From Marinobacter sp. ANT_B65 (GTDB lineage Bacteria; Pseudomonadota; Gammaproteobacteria; Pseudomonadales; Oleiphilaceae): a stretch of 64,000 bases of DNA. Position numbers and translations under genes: made by a program. Numbering within the stretch: the first letter of the stretch is position 1; the number at the start of each line of letters is the position of its first letter. The notes beneath the pieces are model-generated. The model saw nothing but the letters and a program-made list of their open reading frames with translations. It was not told the origin of the DNA and made no database searches. Shown here in pieces: positions 1 to 8,661 of this stretch. The stretch is from the NCBI RefSeq assembly GCF_002407605.1, contig NZ_NXGV01000001.1, positions 643 to 64,642 of the forward strand, given 5' to 3'.

Positions 1-1241
1 CCGTTGGCGGTATCGGAAACGGCGCCGCCGTTACGATCGGTGGCCGTGGCGGTCACCGTCAGGGCGCCGTCAGCCAGGGTAGAAATATCGGTTCCGGACA
101 CGGAGTAAGAGCCATCCGCGCCGACGGTGGCGGTGGTGTTGACACTGGCGCCGTTGCTGTCGGTGATGGTCAGGTTCACCAGTGAGTTCGGAGCCACATC
201 GTCGGTGGTACCGGAAAGATCGATGGTGCCCGCGCTGCTGTTAACAGCCTCCACGGTAACGGAGAGGTCACCGTCGGTGGCATCCAGTGAATCTGTTGCG
301 GTGTCGGATACCGGATTGCCATTGCGATCGGTGGCGGATGCCGCAACCGTCAGCTGGCCATCTACCAGCCCGGAAATGTCGATATCGGTAAGAGAATAGG
401 AGCCATCGCTGGCAACCACCGCAGAGGTAGTCACCACGTTGTTGTCGGCATCGGTGATGGTGATGCTCACCAGGTCTCCCGGAGTCACATCACTGGTGGT
501 GCCAGAGAGATCGAGCGTCTGGGCGCTGTCATCAACACCATCAACCGCTACTGTCAGGTCGCCCGCCAGATTATCGAGTGTGTCGCTGGCAGTATCAGAA
601 ACGGCGCCACCGTTACGATCAGTGGCCGTGGCGGTCACCGTCAGGGCGCCGTCAACCAGAGTAGATACATCTACACCGGTTACAGAGAAAGAACCATCAC
701 TGTTAATGATCGCAGTGGTGGTGACCTGGTTGCCCTCAGCGTCTGTGATGATGATGCTGACCTGTGATCCTGGTGCTACATCGGCTGTGATGCCGGCCAG
801 GTCCAGGGACTGCGCGTCGTCATCGACGGATGTGCCTGTTAAAGTCAGGTTGCCAGCGACAGCATCCAGTGTGCTGCTGTCGGTGCCGGATACCGGATTG
901 TCATTACGGTCTACAGCGCTGGCTGTCACGGTCAGGGTGCCGTCAACCAGGCCACTGATATCTGTACCTGTTACAGAGTAGGAGCCGTCGCTACCGACCA
1001 GGGCGGTAGTCGTGACCAGATTGCCATCGGCATCTGTGATGGTCAGATTAACGGATTGGCCCGGTGCAACATCGGTAGTCATACCATCCAGATCAATAGT
1101 CTGAGCGGTGTTATCGATCCCGCTGATGCTCACTTCCATTGTGCCGGCAGTCACATCCAGGGAGGTCAGGTTGGTATCAGTTACTCTTATGCCGTCCCGG
1201 CCGGTTCCTGCCACCACAATCGTCACGGCGCCGTCTACCAA
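1..1241 (-). repeat. Tandem 291-bp (97-aa) Ig-like adhesin repeats
   Basis: Four full units and one partial unit with an exact 291-bp period inside the adhesin gene. Reading on the minus strand, units begin at 1241, 950, 659, 368 and 77 with L(V/A)DG. Shared marks are TATDRNGG..VSDTA, DLSGTT.DVAPG, ITDADGN and SDGSYSVT. Units diverge at many positions, so this is an old array with some recent homogenisation: alternate units (for example 369-659 against 1-77) are almost identical in places. Confidence 0.93.
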
Positions 1242-1937
1242 TCCTGTCAGCTGAGAGAATACGCCTGTAAATGAACCGTCCGGCCCCGCAGTGACTTGCT
1301 GGCTGACGGTGCTTCCATTCTGATCTGTAATGTCTATCTGAACAGTGCTGGACGGTAAGAGGTTACTGCTGGAACCAGAGACTGTGAGCGTCGGGGATGC
1401 GATAGAGCCGCCATCAACCAGATCAATGGCAATGTCGCCGGGCGCAGGTGTGTTGTCGTCGGTCCCATTGCCTTCTTCGGTCAAAAGGCTGTCGTTGTCA
1501 AAGGCCGATCGTTCAAGGCCAAACTCTGCGGGATCAATAGTTTCGACAATGCGGGCAAGGCGAACAGAGCTGCTGCCTCCCGAACTGCCACCTTCCAGAC
1601 CTGCAGCCGGAGCTTCCGCATCTTCAATGGACCCGCCAAGCGCTTCTTCAATAGAGGCCAGCGCCTGGGCGATGCTGTCGTCTTCAACGCTTGTATCGGC
1701 AAGTTCCGGTGCGAAGTTCCCGGCCATTTCGGGGGTCGCCAGCAGTGTTGTGCTGCCCTCTATAATGGTAGAGTTGCCATAGCCAAAATCCAGCAGAATT
1801 CTTGTGTCGTCTTCTGTGATCAGTCGTTCTCCAGCCATCAGCGCACTGCCTTCATCGAGCAGACGGCGGCTTCCGTCAGGTGCCTCGGCCCAGGCTTTTC
1901 CTGAAACGTTCAAAACGATGGCGATGGTGATGCTCAT
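1..1937 (-). CDS. LapA/BapA-type giant adhesin, N-terminal part (runs off the window)
   Basis: Start of a very large surface adhesin secreted by a type I system; the C-terminus, which should hold the RTX secretion signal, lies beyond the left edge. From the ATG at 1937 the frame is open for 645 codons. Residues 1-100 resemble the LapA retention module (IAIVLNVSGKAWAE, PDGSRRLL, GERLIT), which plugs the exporter and keeps the protein at the cell surface. Residues 110-113 read PAAG, at nearly the same position as the TAAG LapG cleavage site of Pseudomonas LapA, followed by a Gly/Ser-rich stretch. From about residue 233 there are 97-residue repeats rich in Thr, Val and Asp, as in Ig-like adhesin domains. 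There is no Sec signal peptide, as expected for type I export. It is divergent from the lapE-lapB-lapC operon. Family assignment is strong; the exact orthologue cannot be named from the N-terminus. Confidence 0.88.
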   Translation of the reverse strand, partial: MSITIAIVLNVSGKAWAEAPDGSRRLLDEGSALMAGERLITEDDTRILLDFGYGNSTIIEGSTTLLATPEMAGNFAPELADTSVEDDSIAQALASIEEALGGSIEDAEAPAAGLEGGSSGGSSSVRLARIVETIDPAEFGLERSAFDNDSLLTEEGNGTDDNTPAPGDIAIDLVDGGSIASPTLTVSGSSSNLLPSSTVQIDITDQNGSTVSQQVTAGPDGSFTGVFSQLTGLVDGAVTIVVAGTGRDGIRVTDTNLTSLDVTAGTMEVSISGIDNTAQTIDLDGMTTDVAPGQSVNLTITDADGNLVTTTALVGSDGSYSVTGTDISGLVDGTLTVTASAVDRNDNPVSGTDSSTLDAVAGNLTLTGTSVDDDAQSLDLAGITADVAPGSQVSIIITDAEGNQVTTTAIINSDGSFSVTGVDVSTLVDGALTVTATATDRNGGAVSDTASDTLDNLAGDLTVAVDGVDDSAQTLDLSGTTSDVTPGDLVSITITDADNNVVTTSAVVASDGSYSLTDIDISGLVDGQLTVAASATDRNGNPVSDTATDSLDATDGDLSVTVEAVNSSAGTIDLSGTTDDVAPNSLVNLTITDSNGASVNTTATVGADGSYSVSGTDISTLADGALTVTATATDRNGGAVSDTAN

Positions 1938-2237
1938 GGCGATTCTCTTATGCAGGTTGGATCCAGACGGCAAATATGCGTCTTGGTAGCTTTTATTAAG
2001 ATACGGGGGTATATGGTTGTTGCCTACTGGACTCAGGTACAGGTTAGGGCCGTTTCGTGCAAGGAATTGTAAATACTTGTGATATCAGCGAGTAAAGTGC
2101 ACGTATCACTGTCAAAATGAATGGTACGCAGGCATAGGGTCTCGGCACTGAAGGCGGTAGGGACTGGAAGGTTGCGTGATAGCAGAGTTAATTTATTGCT
2201 TACGGGTCATTTGCCCGGGAGCCTGGAGGTAGGAATC
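1938..2237. promoter_or_regulatory. Divergent control region between adhesin and lapE-type operon
   Basis: 300 bases without a gene between the two divergent starts, so both lap transcription units must be controlled from here. It is more AT-rich than its flanks (for example around 1990-2010 and 2065-2090). I see no clear sigma-70 pair, no FleQ consensus and no terminator; a weak minus-strand ribosome site (AAGAGAA) precedes the adhesin ATG. Confidence 0.5.
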
Positions 2238-4112
2238 TTGTCAATTGTCAAACAGGCCGTTAAATCCGGCGCGGCAGCGTGGTTTTGTGCTGTTTTCCTG
2301 GTATCGCCTCTTGCGGCCCGGGAACAAACGAATTCAGATTTAATTGAAGCCGTACAGGCGGCTATAGAAACAAACCCGGAAGTGCGTGCGAGCTGGCACC
2401 AGTTCCTTGTTGCCGGGCATGATGCAGACAGCGCCTTTGGCGGCTATCTGCCGTCGCTGGATGCGCAGGCGCGCTACGGGCTGGAACACCAGAACTATGG
2501 CTCTGTAAATGAATATGATGGCTACGACGGTCAGCTGACCCTCACTCAGATGCTGTATGACGGCTTTCAGACAAAGAGTTCTGTCCAGAGACTGGAAGAA
2601 CAGCAGTTAGTGAGCTATTTCGAACTTCTCAGCCAGATCGAGGACACGTCTCTTGAAGCGCTGGGAGCCTATCTTGATGTCTCGCGCCAGCGTGAGTTGC
2701 TTGATCTGGCCTGGAAGAATCTTGAAACCCATCAGGAAGTATACGACCAGGTCAGTGCCAGCGCAGAGGCTGGAGTGGCACGCGCGGCTGACCTCGAACA
2801 GATCAGTGGCCGTCTTTCTTTGGCGGAATCCAATCTGGTTGTCGTTGCAAGCAATCTTCATGACGTCCGGGCCCGCTATCTGAGAATTATTGGTGAGAAC
2901 CCTCCCGCGGAAACCGGGGAGGTTTCTCTCAGCGCTGATTTGTTGCCCGCGACGGTGACTGAGGCCCTGAAAATTGCCTACGAAGGTAATCCCGGCTTCC
3001 GCGCTTCTCATCGTGATATCAAAGCAGCAGAAGCCGGTGTTCAGGAAAACCGGTCTGGCTTTCACCCAAAGCTCGACCTGGTCGCAAGTTACGGCCATCG
3101 TTCATATGATGATCTGGGTTTCGACGAGTCTGAAACGGATGGCCGTGTCGGCGTTGAGCTGAACATCAATCTGTATCGCGGTGGTTCGGATCGTGCCCGG
3201 GTCAGAAGTGCGTACGATCAGGTCAACGTTGCCAAGGATCTCCGGGATAAAGCCTGTGTGGATATCAGACAGGAGATTCAGATTGCCTTCAACGACGTAC
3301 GCAATCTTGACGCTCAGGCACCTATCCTGAATAACCATCGTTTGTCCTCGGCCCGAGTGCGTACTGCTTATAAAGACCAGTTTGATATAGGCGAACGCAC
3401 ACTGCTGGATCTGCTGGATGCCGAGAATGAATATTTTGATGCCAGTCGGGCATATGTCAATGCGCTCTATGATCGTAAACTGGCAGTTGCCAGAGTTCAG
3501 GCGGGTATGGGACATCTGGTGTCTTCCCTTGGTCTGGTCCGGGATGGATTGCCAACGCTCGAAGAATTGGGTGCCAAGCCATTGCAGATTACTGACGGTG
3601 TCTGTCCGGCCGCAGAGATCGATGGATCCTTTGAGCTGATGCTGGATTTTGATGCTGACGGCGTAAGAAACTACAAAGATGAGTGCCCTGGCACCCCTCC
3701 TGGTACGCCGGTTGATATCAAAGGCTGTGCGAACGCCGTTAAACCCTCGGTGATTGCAACTGCGACGGTTGAATTTGCAAATGATTCGGCCCGGATCGAA
3801 GCGTCCAGTGACGAGTTTATAGACAATGTTGGCAAGCTCCTGGAGCAGAATCCGGAGGCTGAAGCTTTGGTGGTCGGACATGCTTCAAGAACTGGTGCTC
3901 CCGCATACAACCAGGCGCTTTCCATGCGCAGGGCTGAAGCTGTTGCGCAACGGTTGGTCGATGTTTATGGCGTCGACCCTGCGCGGATAAAGACGCAGGG
4001 GCTCGGTTTCTATCAGCCGCGGTTTACTCTGGATGCATCTGCCGCAGTTAATGCGAACCGCAGGGCTGATATAACGGTAAGTGCGCCGGGCGCTGATTCT
4101 GAAGCGAACTGA
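2238..4112 (+). CDS. lapE: LapE-like TolC outer-membrane exporter fused to an OmpA domain
   Basis: Outer-membrane channel for type I secretion of the adhesin. I take TTG at 2238 as start because a perfect GGAGGT lies 7 bases upstream and the product then opens with a signal peptide (cut near SPLAA); a longer frame from 2121 lacks both. That gives 624 residues, longer than a usual TolC protein (about 450). Residues about 30-450 form the TolC/OEP domain, including a late ERTLLDLLDAENEYFDA segment typical of TolC repeats. About residue 469 is an acidic, calcium-type DFDADGVRNYKDECP motif. Residues about 510-620 form a complete OmpA-like peptidoglycan-binding domain (VEFANDSARIE, NQALSMRRAEAVAQRL, NRRADI). 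TolC plus OmpA in one chain is unusual. The gap to the ATPase gene is 23 bases, so one operon. Confidence 0.9.
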   Translation: MSIVKQAVKSGAAAWFCAVFLVSPLAAREQTNSDLIEAVQAAIETNPEVRASWHQFLVAGHDADSAFGGYLPSLDAQARYGLEHQNYGSVNEYDGYDGQLTLTQMLYDGFQTKSSVQRLEEQQLVSYFELLSQIEDTSLEALGAYLDVSRQRELLDLAWKNLETHQEVYDQVSASAEAGVARAADLEQISGRLSLAESNLVVVASNLHDVRARYLRIIGENPPAETGEVSLSADLLPATVTEALKIAYEGNPGFRASHRDIKAAEAGVQENRSGFHPKLDLVASYGHRSYDDLGFDESETDGRVGVELNINLYRGGSDRARVRSAYDQVNVAKDLRDKACVDIRQEIQIAFNDVRNLDAQAPILNNHRLSSARVRTAYKDQFDIGERTLLDLLDAENEYFDASRAYVNALYDRKLAVARVQAGMGHLVSSLGLVRDGLPTLEELGAKPLQITDGVCPAAEIDGSFELMLDFDADGVRNYKDECPGTPPGTPVDIKGCANAVKPSVIATATVEFANDSARIEASSDEFIDNVGKLLEQNPEAEALVVGHASRTGAPAYNQALSMRRAEAVAQRLVDVYGVDPARIKTQGLGFYQPRFTLDASAAVNANRRADITVSAPGADSEAN

Positions 4113-4135
4113 TTCGGGTGTGAATAGGGTGGAAT

Positions 4136-6271
4136 GTGGGAAAACCTGAGCAAGTGTTTGAAGCTGACAGTTTGCTGACATGCCTGCAGGTTTTGTGCAG
4201 GTTTCATGGACGTCAGTCCTCTGCCGAAAGCATTTTGTCCGGCTTGCCGTTGGCAGAAGGCCGGCTGATACCCTCTACCTTTGGCCGGGCCGCCCAGCGC
4301 CTGGGCTTCTCGAGTCAGATCGAGAAACAGCCCCTTGATGCAGTTAATTCTGCTCTCCTGCCAGCAGTGCTTTTGCTGAACGGAGACCAGGCATGCGTGC
4401 TTCATGCGGTAGATTATGAACAGGGAACTGCATCGCTGGTTTATCCCCAGTTACCGGATTCAGAGACTGAGGTCCCGTTGTCTACCCTTTCGGAGGACTA
4501 CGCCGGAACCATCATTTATTGCCGGCCGAGGTTTAATTTCGAAAGCCGTGCGTCCCGTACCCATCCGAGCCGGAAAGGACACTGGTTCTGGAGTGTTATC
4601 GCCGAGAACAAGAAGCTCTATCGGGACATATGTATTGCGGCGTTAATGATCAATATTTTTGCCGTAGCTATGCCGTTGTTCGTGATGAATGTTTACGACC
4701 GTGTAGTACCAAACCATGCGACTCATACCCTTTGGGTTCTGGCAATCGGGTTATTGATAGCATTGTCGGCAGATCTTTTACTGAGGCTGATGCGGGGGTG
4801 GTTTGTTGACCTTGCAGCGAGCCGCTCGGACGCAAAGCTTTCTGCCACGATTATGGAGCGGGTACTTGGGCTGAGTCTTTCCCACAGACCCCAGTCAGCA
4901 GGTGCGTTCGCTGCCAATGTTCAGTCCTTTGAATCCATCCGGGCCTTCGTCAGTTCCATGACCGTTGTGGGGTTGGTGGACCTGCCGTTTGTGTTGCTGT
5001 TCCTGCTGGTTATTATGCTGATCAGCTGGCCTTTGGGTATACCGGTTATTGTGGGGGCCACTGGCCTGATCATCTATGCCTCTATTGCCCAGCGTCGCCT
5101 CAGGGATTTGTCGGAAGAAAGCATGGCAGCAGGCTCTCAGCGAAATGCGACGCTCGTCGAGGGGCTTTCCAATCTTGAAGCGGTAAAGACTTTCGGTGCT
5201 GAAGGCCGCATTCAGGAAACCTATGAGCGCACATCTCTTTATATGAGCAATATCAGTGCGCGCCTCAAGTTTATTTCTTCGTCGATACAGAATGGCGCGC
5301 AATGGTGTCAGCATCTGGTATCTGTTGCCATCATCATTCTGGGTGTTTACCTCATCATCGCGGGCGAACTGACCCAGGGCGGGCTTATTGCTGCGTATCT
5401 TCTTTCATCCAGGGCAATGGCGCCGGTGAGCCAGGCGGCAGGGCTGCTGGCTCAATACCATCAGGCCGCGACGGCTTTGCGCACGCTTGATGAAATTATG
5501 GAGTTACCTCAGGAGCGTACCCAAGGGAAGAACTGGGTTTCCCGACCGGTGCTTAGCGGCAGGATTGAATTTCGCGACGTACAGTTTCAGTATCCCGAAT
5601 CAGGTCAGCTGGCACTCTCTGGCGTATCCATCAAGGTAAATCCGGGCGAAAGGATTGCTGTGCTGGGCAAAAACGGTTCTGGTAAAAGTACGATACAACG
5701 CCTGCTTCTGGGTTTGTATTTCCCCGTTTCCGGAACTATCAGCCTTGATAATGTGGATCTTCGGCAACTGGACCCGGCAGAGTTGCGCCGGAATATTGGC
5801 TACGTACCTCAGGATGTGGAGCTGTTCTACGGTAGCCTGCGAGACAACATCATGTTGTCCCGGCCTGTTTCAGATGAAGAGTTACTGCGGGTTGCCGAGC
5901 TTGGTGGCCTGAAACAATACATTGATGCGCATCCGGACGGTTTCGATCTGCAAATCGGCGAACGGGGGCAGAGGTTGTCTGGTGGCCAGCGACAGTCCCT
6001 TGCCATAGCGCGGGCGATGATCGGTGATCCTCCCATTCTGCTGCTTGATGAACCCACTGGCGCTCTCGACCACTCCAGCGAAGAGCATTTCAAGCGCAGT
6101 CTTGCGCGAGCGGCGAAGGGGAAAACGGTGGTGATGGTTACTCATCGCACCTCGCTGCTTGAGCTGGCAGACAGGATCGTGGTGCTGGACGGAGGGCGGA
6201 TTGTCGCCGATGGCGCCAAGGATGCGGTTATTGAAGCCTTGCGTCAGGGCAAGATCCGGGGAGCGTCATGA
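4136..6271 (+). CDS. lapB: LapB-like type I secretion ABC transporter
   Basis: Inner-membrane ATPase/permease that drives adhesin export with LapC and the TolC-like channel. 711 residues from GTG 4136. Residues about 1-130 are a C39-peptidase-like domain that looks degenerate: the catalytic Cys position reads as Leu within SLLTCLQVL and the usual His motif is disturbed (ACVLHAV). This matches RTX/LapB-type transporters, which recognise substrate without cutting it. Residues about 150-440 hold the membrane helices. The nucleotide-binding domain has Walker A GKNGSGKST at about 511, signature LSGGQ at about 614 and Walker B ILLLDEP at about 634. Its stop overlaps the lapC start by four bases (ATGA), which suggests translational coupling. 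Confidence 0.92.
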   Translation: MGKPEQVFEADSLLTCLQVLCRFHGRQSSAESILSGLPLAEGRLIPSTFGRAAQRLGFSSQIEKQPLDAVNSALLPAVLLLNGDQACVLHAVDYEQGTASLVYPQLPDSETEVPLSTLSEDYAGTIIYCRPRFNFESRASRTHPSRKGHWFWSVIAENKKLYRDICIAALMINIFAVAMPLFVMNVYDRVVPNHATHTLWVLAIGLLIALSADLLLRLMRGWFVDLAASRSDAKLSATIMERVLGLSLSHRPQSAGAFAANVQSFESIRAFVSSMTVVGLVDLPFVLLFLLVIMLISWPLGIPVIVGATGLIIYASIAQRRLRDLSEESMAAGSQRNATLVEGLSNLEAVKTFGAEGRIQETYERTSLYMSNISARLKFISSSIQNGAQWCQHLVSVAIIILGVYLIIAGELTQGGLIAAYLLSSRAMAPVSQAAGLLAQYHQAATALRTLDEIMELPQERTQGKNWVSRPVLSGRIEFRDVQFQYPESGQLALSGVSIKVNPGERIAVLGKNGSGKSTIQRLLLGLYFPVSGTISLDNVDLRQLDPAELRRNIGYVPQDVELFYGSLRDNIMLSRPVSDEELLRVAELGGLKQYIDAHPDGFDLQIGERGQRLSGGQRQSLAIARAMIGDPPILLLDEPTGALDHSSEEHFKRSLARAAKGKTVVMVTHRTSLLELADRIVVLDGGRIVADGAKDAVIEALRQGKIRGAS

Positions 6272-7695
6272 GCAGCGGCCGGGAAAAGCAGTCCTTCACT
6301 GAGAAAAGCTTCCATGGCATTGGTCGCGGCTCCGACCGTGTGGGCCGGCGAACGGAACGTTGGCTTGATCGTATTACCGGGCGCTGGCTTCGGGTTCCGG
6401 ATAAAAACGGTTGGGAAGTCGATGGGGAATGGGCCCGTGTCCAGCAAGAGCCTGCCCGGGCAAGAGCGTTGCTGTGGGTGGTTTTTTTCGCTCTGATCGC
6501 ACTTTTGGTATGGGCGGGGCTGGCCCCGATTGATGAAGTTGCGCGTGGAGAGGGCAAGGTCATTCCGTCGAGCCAGCTTCAGGTTGTCCAATCGCTGGAT
6601 GGTGGCGTGGTTGAAACACTGTCTGTTCAGGAAGGCGAACTGGTCAGGAAGGGGCAGTTGCTCGTCAGTATTGAGTCCACCCGCTTTGATTCGGATTTTG
6701 CTGAGCAAAAATCCCGTGAGATGGCGTTGCAGGCCAACATTATTCGCCTGCGCGCGCTGGTAGACGACACAGAGCTCCGCTTTCCTCCGGATTTTATTGA
6801 GCGTTCTCCCGAGCTGGTTTCAGTGCAGGAGTCTCTCTTTGTAAACGGTCGCAATGAACTGCAGGAACAGAAGGTCATCTACCAGCAGCAGCTTGAACAG
6901 CGCCAGGCCGACCTGAGAGAAGCCCAGTCCGCGCGCCAGCAGTATCGGGAGGTGCTTGCTCTGGCGTCAAGAGAACTTGAACTGAAGAAGCCACTACTGG
7001 CATCGGGCGCGGTGTCGGAGGTGGATCTGATCAAGCTTGAACGTGAAATATCCAATGCCCGTGGCGAGGTTAATCAGGCTGAAGCTGTTATAGACCGGTC
7101 ACGCTCGGCAATTGCGGAGGCTGAATCGAAAATTCGGGAAACCCGGCTGGTGATGACGAACAGTTGGCGGGAGCGGTTATCTGAAGCGGTCAGTGAGTTG
7201 GCAGCGACTCAAGACATGATCTCGGGCCTTAGTGACCGGGTCAGAAAGACACAGATTTTGGCGCCTGTGGATGGCACGGTTCAAAGGTTGTTCGTCAAGA
7301 CCGTGGGTGGTGTGGTTGCTCCGGGTCAGGACGTAATCGAGATTGTTCCCCTGAATGATGAGATGCTGGTAGAGGCCCGAGTGCGGCCCAAGGACATTGC
7401 TTTCATTCACAAGGGGCAGGACGCAATTATCAAATTCTCTGCCTACGACTTTGCCGTTTTTGGTGGCCTTAAGGCAAAGGTAGAACATATCAGTGCTGAT
7501 ACGATCACTGACGAAAACGATAATACATACTACCTGATACGGCTGCGGACTGAAGTGCAGGGGTTTTCTGATCAGTTGGCAATTATTCCTGGCATGACTA
7601 CTCAAGTAGATATTCTTACCGGCCAGAAAACAGTGCTGGAGTATCTTTTGAAGCCAGTTGTGCGAGCAACCTCCCAGGCGCTGAGTGAACGATGA
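6268..7695 (+). CDS. lapC: LapC-like HlyD-family membrane fusion protein
   Basis: Periplasmic adaptor linking the ABC transporter to the TolC-like outer-membrane channel. 475 residues. A hydrophilic cytoplasmic N-terminus of about 68 residues is followed by one membrane helix (LLWVVFFALIALLVWAGL), the lipoyl-like start (GEGKVIPSSQLQVVQSLDGG), a long coiled coil (about 150-310) and the HlyD C-terminal barrel (ILAPVDGTVQRL, PGMTTQVDILTG). Length and order match HlyD/LapC proteins. It overlaps both neighbours by ATGA, so lapB, lapC and the next regulator gene are tightly coupled. Confidence 0.92.
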   Translation: MSSGREKQSFTEKSFHGIGRGSDRVGRRTERWLDRITGRWLRVPDKNGWEVDGEWARVQQEPARARALLWVVFFALIALLVWAGLAPIDEVARGEGKVIPSSQLQVVQSLDGGVVETLSVQEGELVRKGQLLVSIESTRFDSDFAEQKSREMALQANIIRLRALVDDTELRFPPDFIERSPELVSVQESLFVNGRNELQEQKVIYQQQLEQRQADLREAQSARQQYREVLALASRELELKKPLLASGAVSEVDLIKLEREISNARGEVNQAEAVIDRSRSAIAEAESKIRETRLVMTNSWRERLSEAVSELAATQDMISGLSDRVRKTQILAPVDGTVQRLFVKTVGGVVAPGQDVIEIVPLNDEMLVEARVRPKDIAFIHKGQDAIIKFSAYDFAVFGGLKAKVEHISADTITDENDNTYYLIRLRTEVQGFSDQLAIIPGMTTQVDILTGQKTVLEYLLKPVVRATSQALSER

Positions 7696-8342
7696 CAGAC
7701 GGCCAATCCCTCCTTGTTTATGCTCCAACATTTTGCCCGCGGGACCATTGGCAACGGGTGCTTCCGGGTGTTCGCCTTTTTGAGACCAGTCAGCATCTGC
7801 CACCTCCGTCTGACGGGCATGTCCTGTGGCTCTGCAGTGACCTGTCAGACTGGCAGGATGTCAGTCAGAGCTGGTCCCGCAGCGGCAGTCGGGTGGTGGT
7901 TCTGACTCGTGAGCCTCAGTCCGGAGAGATGAACCTGGCTCTCGCCAGTGGAGCCCGGGCCTATGTGCCTGCGCTCGCGAACAAAGAAGTATTTCAGCAA
8001 GTTGGAGAAAGCGTTAACTCCGGCGGGCTTTGGTTTCCGGAAGATATGCTGGGTAACCTGTTGAAAATGGTGTCCCATGCTCTGGATAAAGGGACCCGCC
8101 GGAGGGTCGAAGTGGACTTGTCCATGCTTACAGCCAGGGAGAAGGAAGTTGCCCTGCATGCATCGAAAGGCTCAACCAACCGGCAGATTGCTGACGCCCT
8201 TGGTATCACAGAACGCACGGTTAAAGAACATATGGGCTCCGTGTTCAGGAAGCTCGGGGTACGGGACCGTATGCAGCTGATGCTGCTTGTAACCGGACAG
8301 CGCGGAGCAGGTGAGGGTAATGATGTATATCAAGCGCAATGA
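7692..8342 (+). CDS. LuxR-type transcriptional regulator in the lap operon
   Basis: 216 residues. The C-terminus (about 143-200) is a standard LuxR/NarL helix-turn-helix: LTAREKEVALHASKG, NRQIADALGITERTVKEHM and a conserved FRKLGV. The N-terminal 125 residues look like a response-regulator receiver fold but are poorly conserved. The usual phospho-acceptor strand reads VLWLCSDLSDW, with no recognisable acidic pocket at the start and no clear conserved Lys, so phosphorylation is doubtful. Its ATG overlaps the lapC stop (ATGA). An embedded LuxR regulator is not part of the classical Pseudomonas lap cluster; its target is unknown, with the lap operon or the adhesin promoter an obvious guess. Confidence 0.85.
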   Translation: MTDGQSLLVYAPTFCPRDHWQRVLPGVRLFETSQHLPPPSDGHVLWLCSDLSDWQDVSQSWSRSGSRVVVLTREPQSGEMNLALASGARAYVPALANKEVFQQVGESVNSGGLWFPEDMLGNLLKMVSHALDKGTRRRVEVDLSMLTAREKEVALHASKGSTNRQIADALGITERTVKEHMGSVFRKLGVRDRMQLMLLVTGQRGAGEGNDVYQAQ

Positions 8343-8661
8343 GAACGGAGAAGTTGTAGCTGTCAGTGAAGAGCGGCTTGCCGGTTTTGTCGAGGTATCC
8401 TCTGATGATGCCGGTCTTCAATCGTTCCTGGCTTCCACAGCGACCGACCGTGTGGAGAGCCGCTTTCGTGATTCTGACTCATCTCTCATCCGGGTTATAG
8501 AAGATCTGGTAGACCTGCTGACAACCAAGGGCATCATCCGGTTTACCGATCTGCCACCGGAGGCCCAGGACAAGCTGATGCTCCGGAAGTCTTTACGGGG
8601 ACAGGATGAGCACCTGAATCTTATCGACGAAGCCGGCGATGATATCTTCAATTTTGACTAA
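8323..8661 (+). CDS. Small conserved protein at the end of the lap operon
   Basis: 112 residues beginning MYIKRNENGEVVAVS. I prefer ATG 8323 over ATG 8320 or GTG 8311 because GAGGG ends 5 bases before it. It resembles a family found in pseudomonads that is often labelled 'tryptophan synthase subunit beta like', a label that does not reflect enzymatic similarity: there is no PLP site and the protein is far too short. The middle (LIRVIEDLVDLLTTKGIIRFTDLP) is the conserved part, probably helical; the tail is acidic. It overlaps the LuxR gene by 20 bases. Its TAA overlaps the TAG of the convergent lapD gene. Function unknown. Confidence 0.8.
   Translation: MYIKRNENGEVVAVSEERLAGFVEVSSDDAGLQSFLASTATDRVESRFRDSDSSLIRVIEDLVDLLTTKGIIRFTDLPPEAQDKLMLRKSLRGQDEHLNLIDEAGDDIFNFD

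Noticed and set aside
1..1241. Repeats considered as a CRISPR array
   Set aside because: The period is 291 bp, in frame and protein-coding, with graded divergence and no short repeats with unique spacers.
127..1989. Several plus-strand open frames across the adhesin region
   Set aside because: Their Ser/Thr/Val-rich repetitive translations are mirror images of the adhesin repeats; the minus-strand frame is continuous and carries the retention module.
2121..2237. N-terminal extension of the TolC-OmpA protein
   Set aside because: Basic, non-conserved sequence that would bury the signal peptide; the TTG at 2238 has a perfect GGAGGT.
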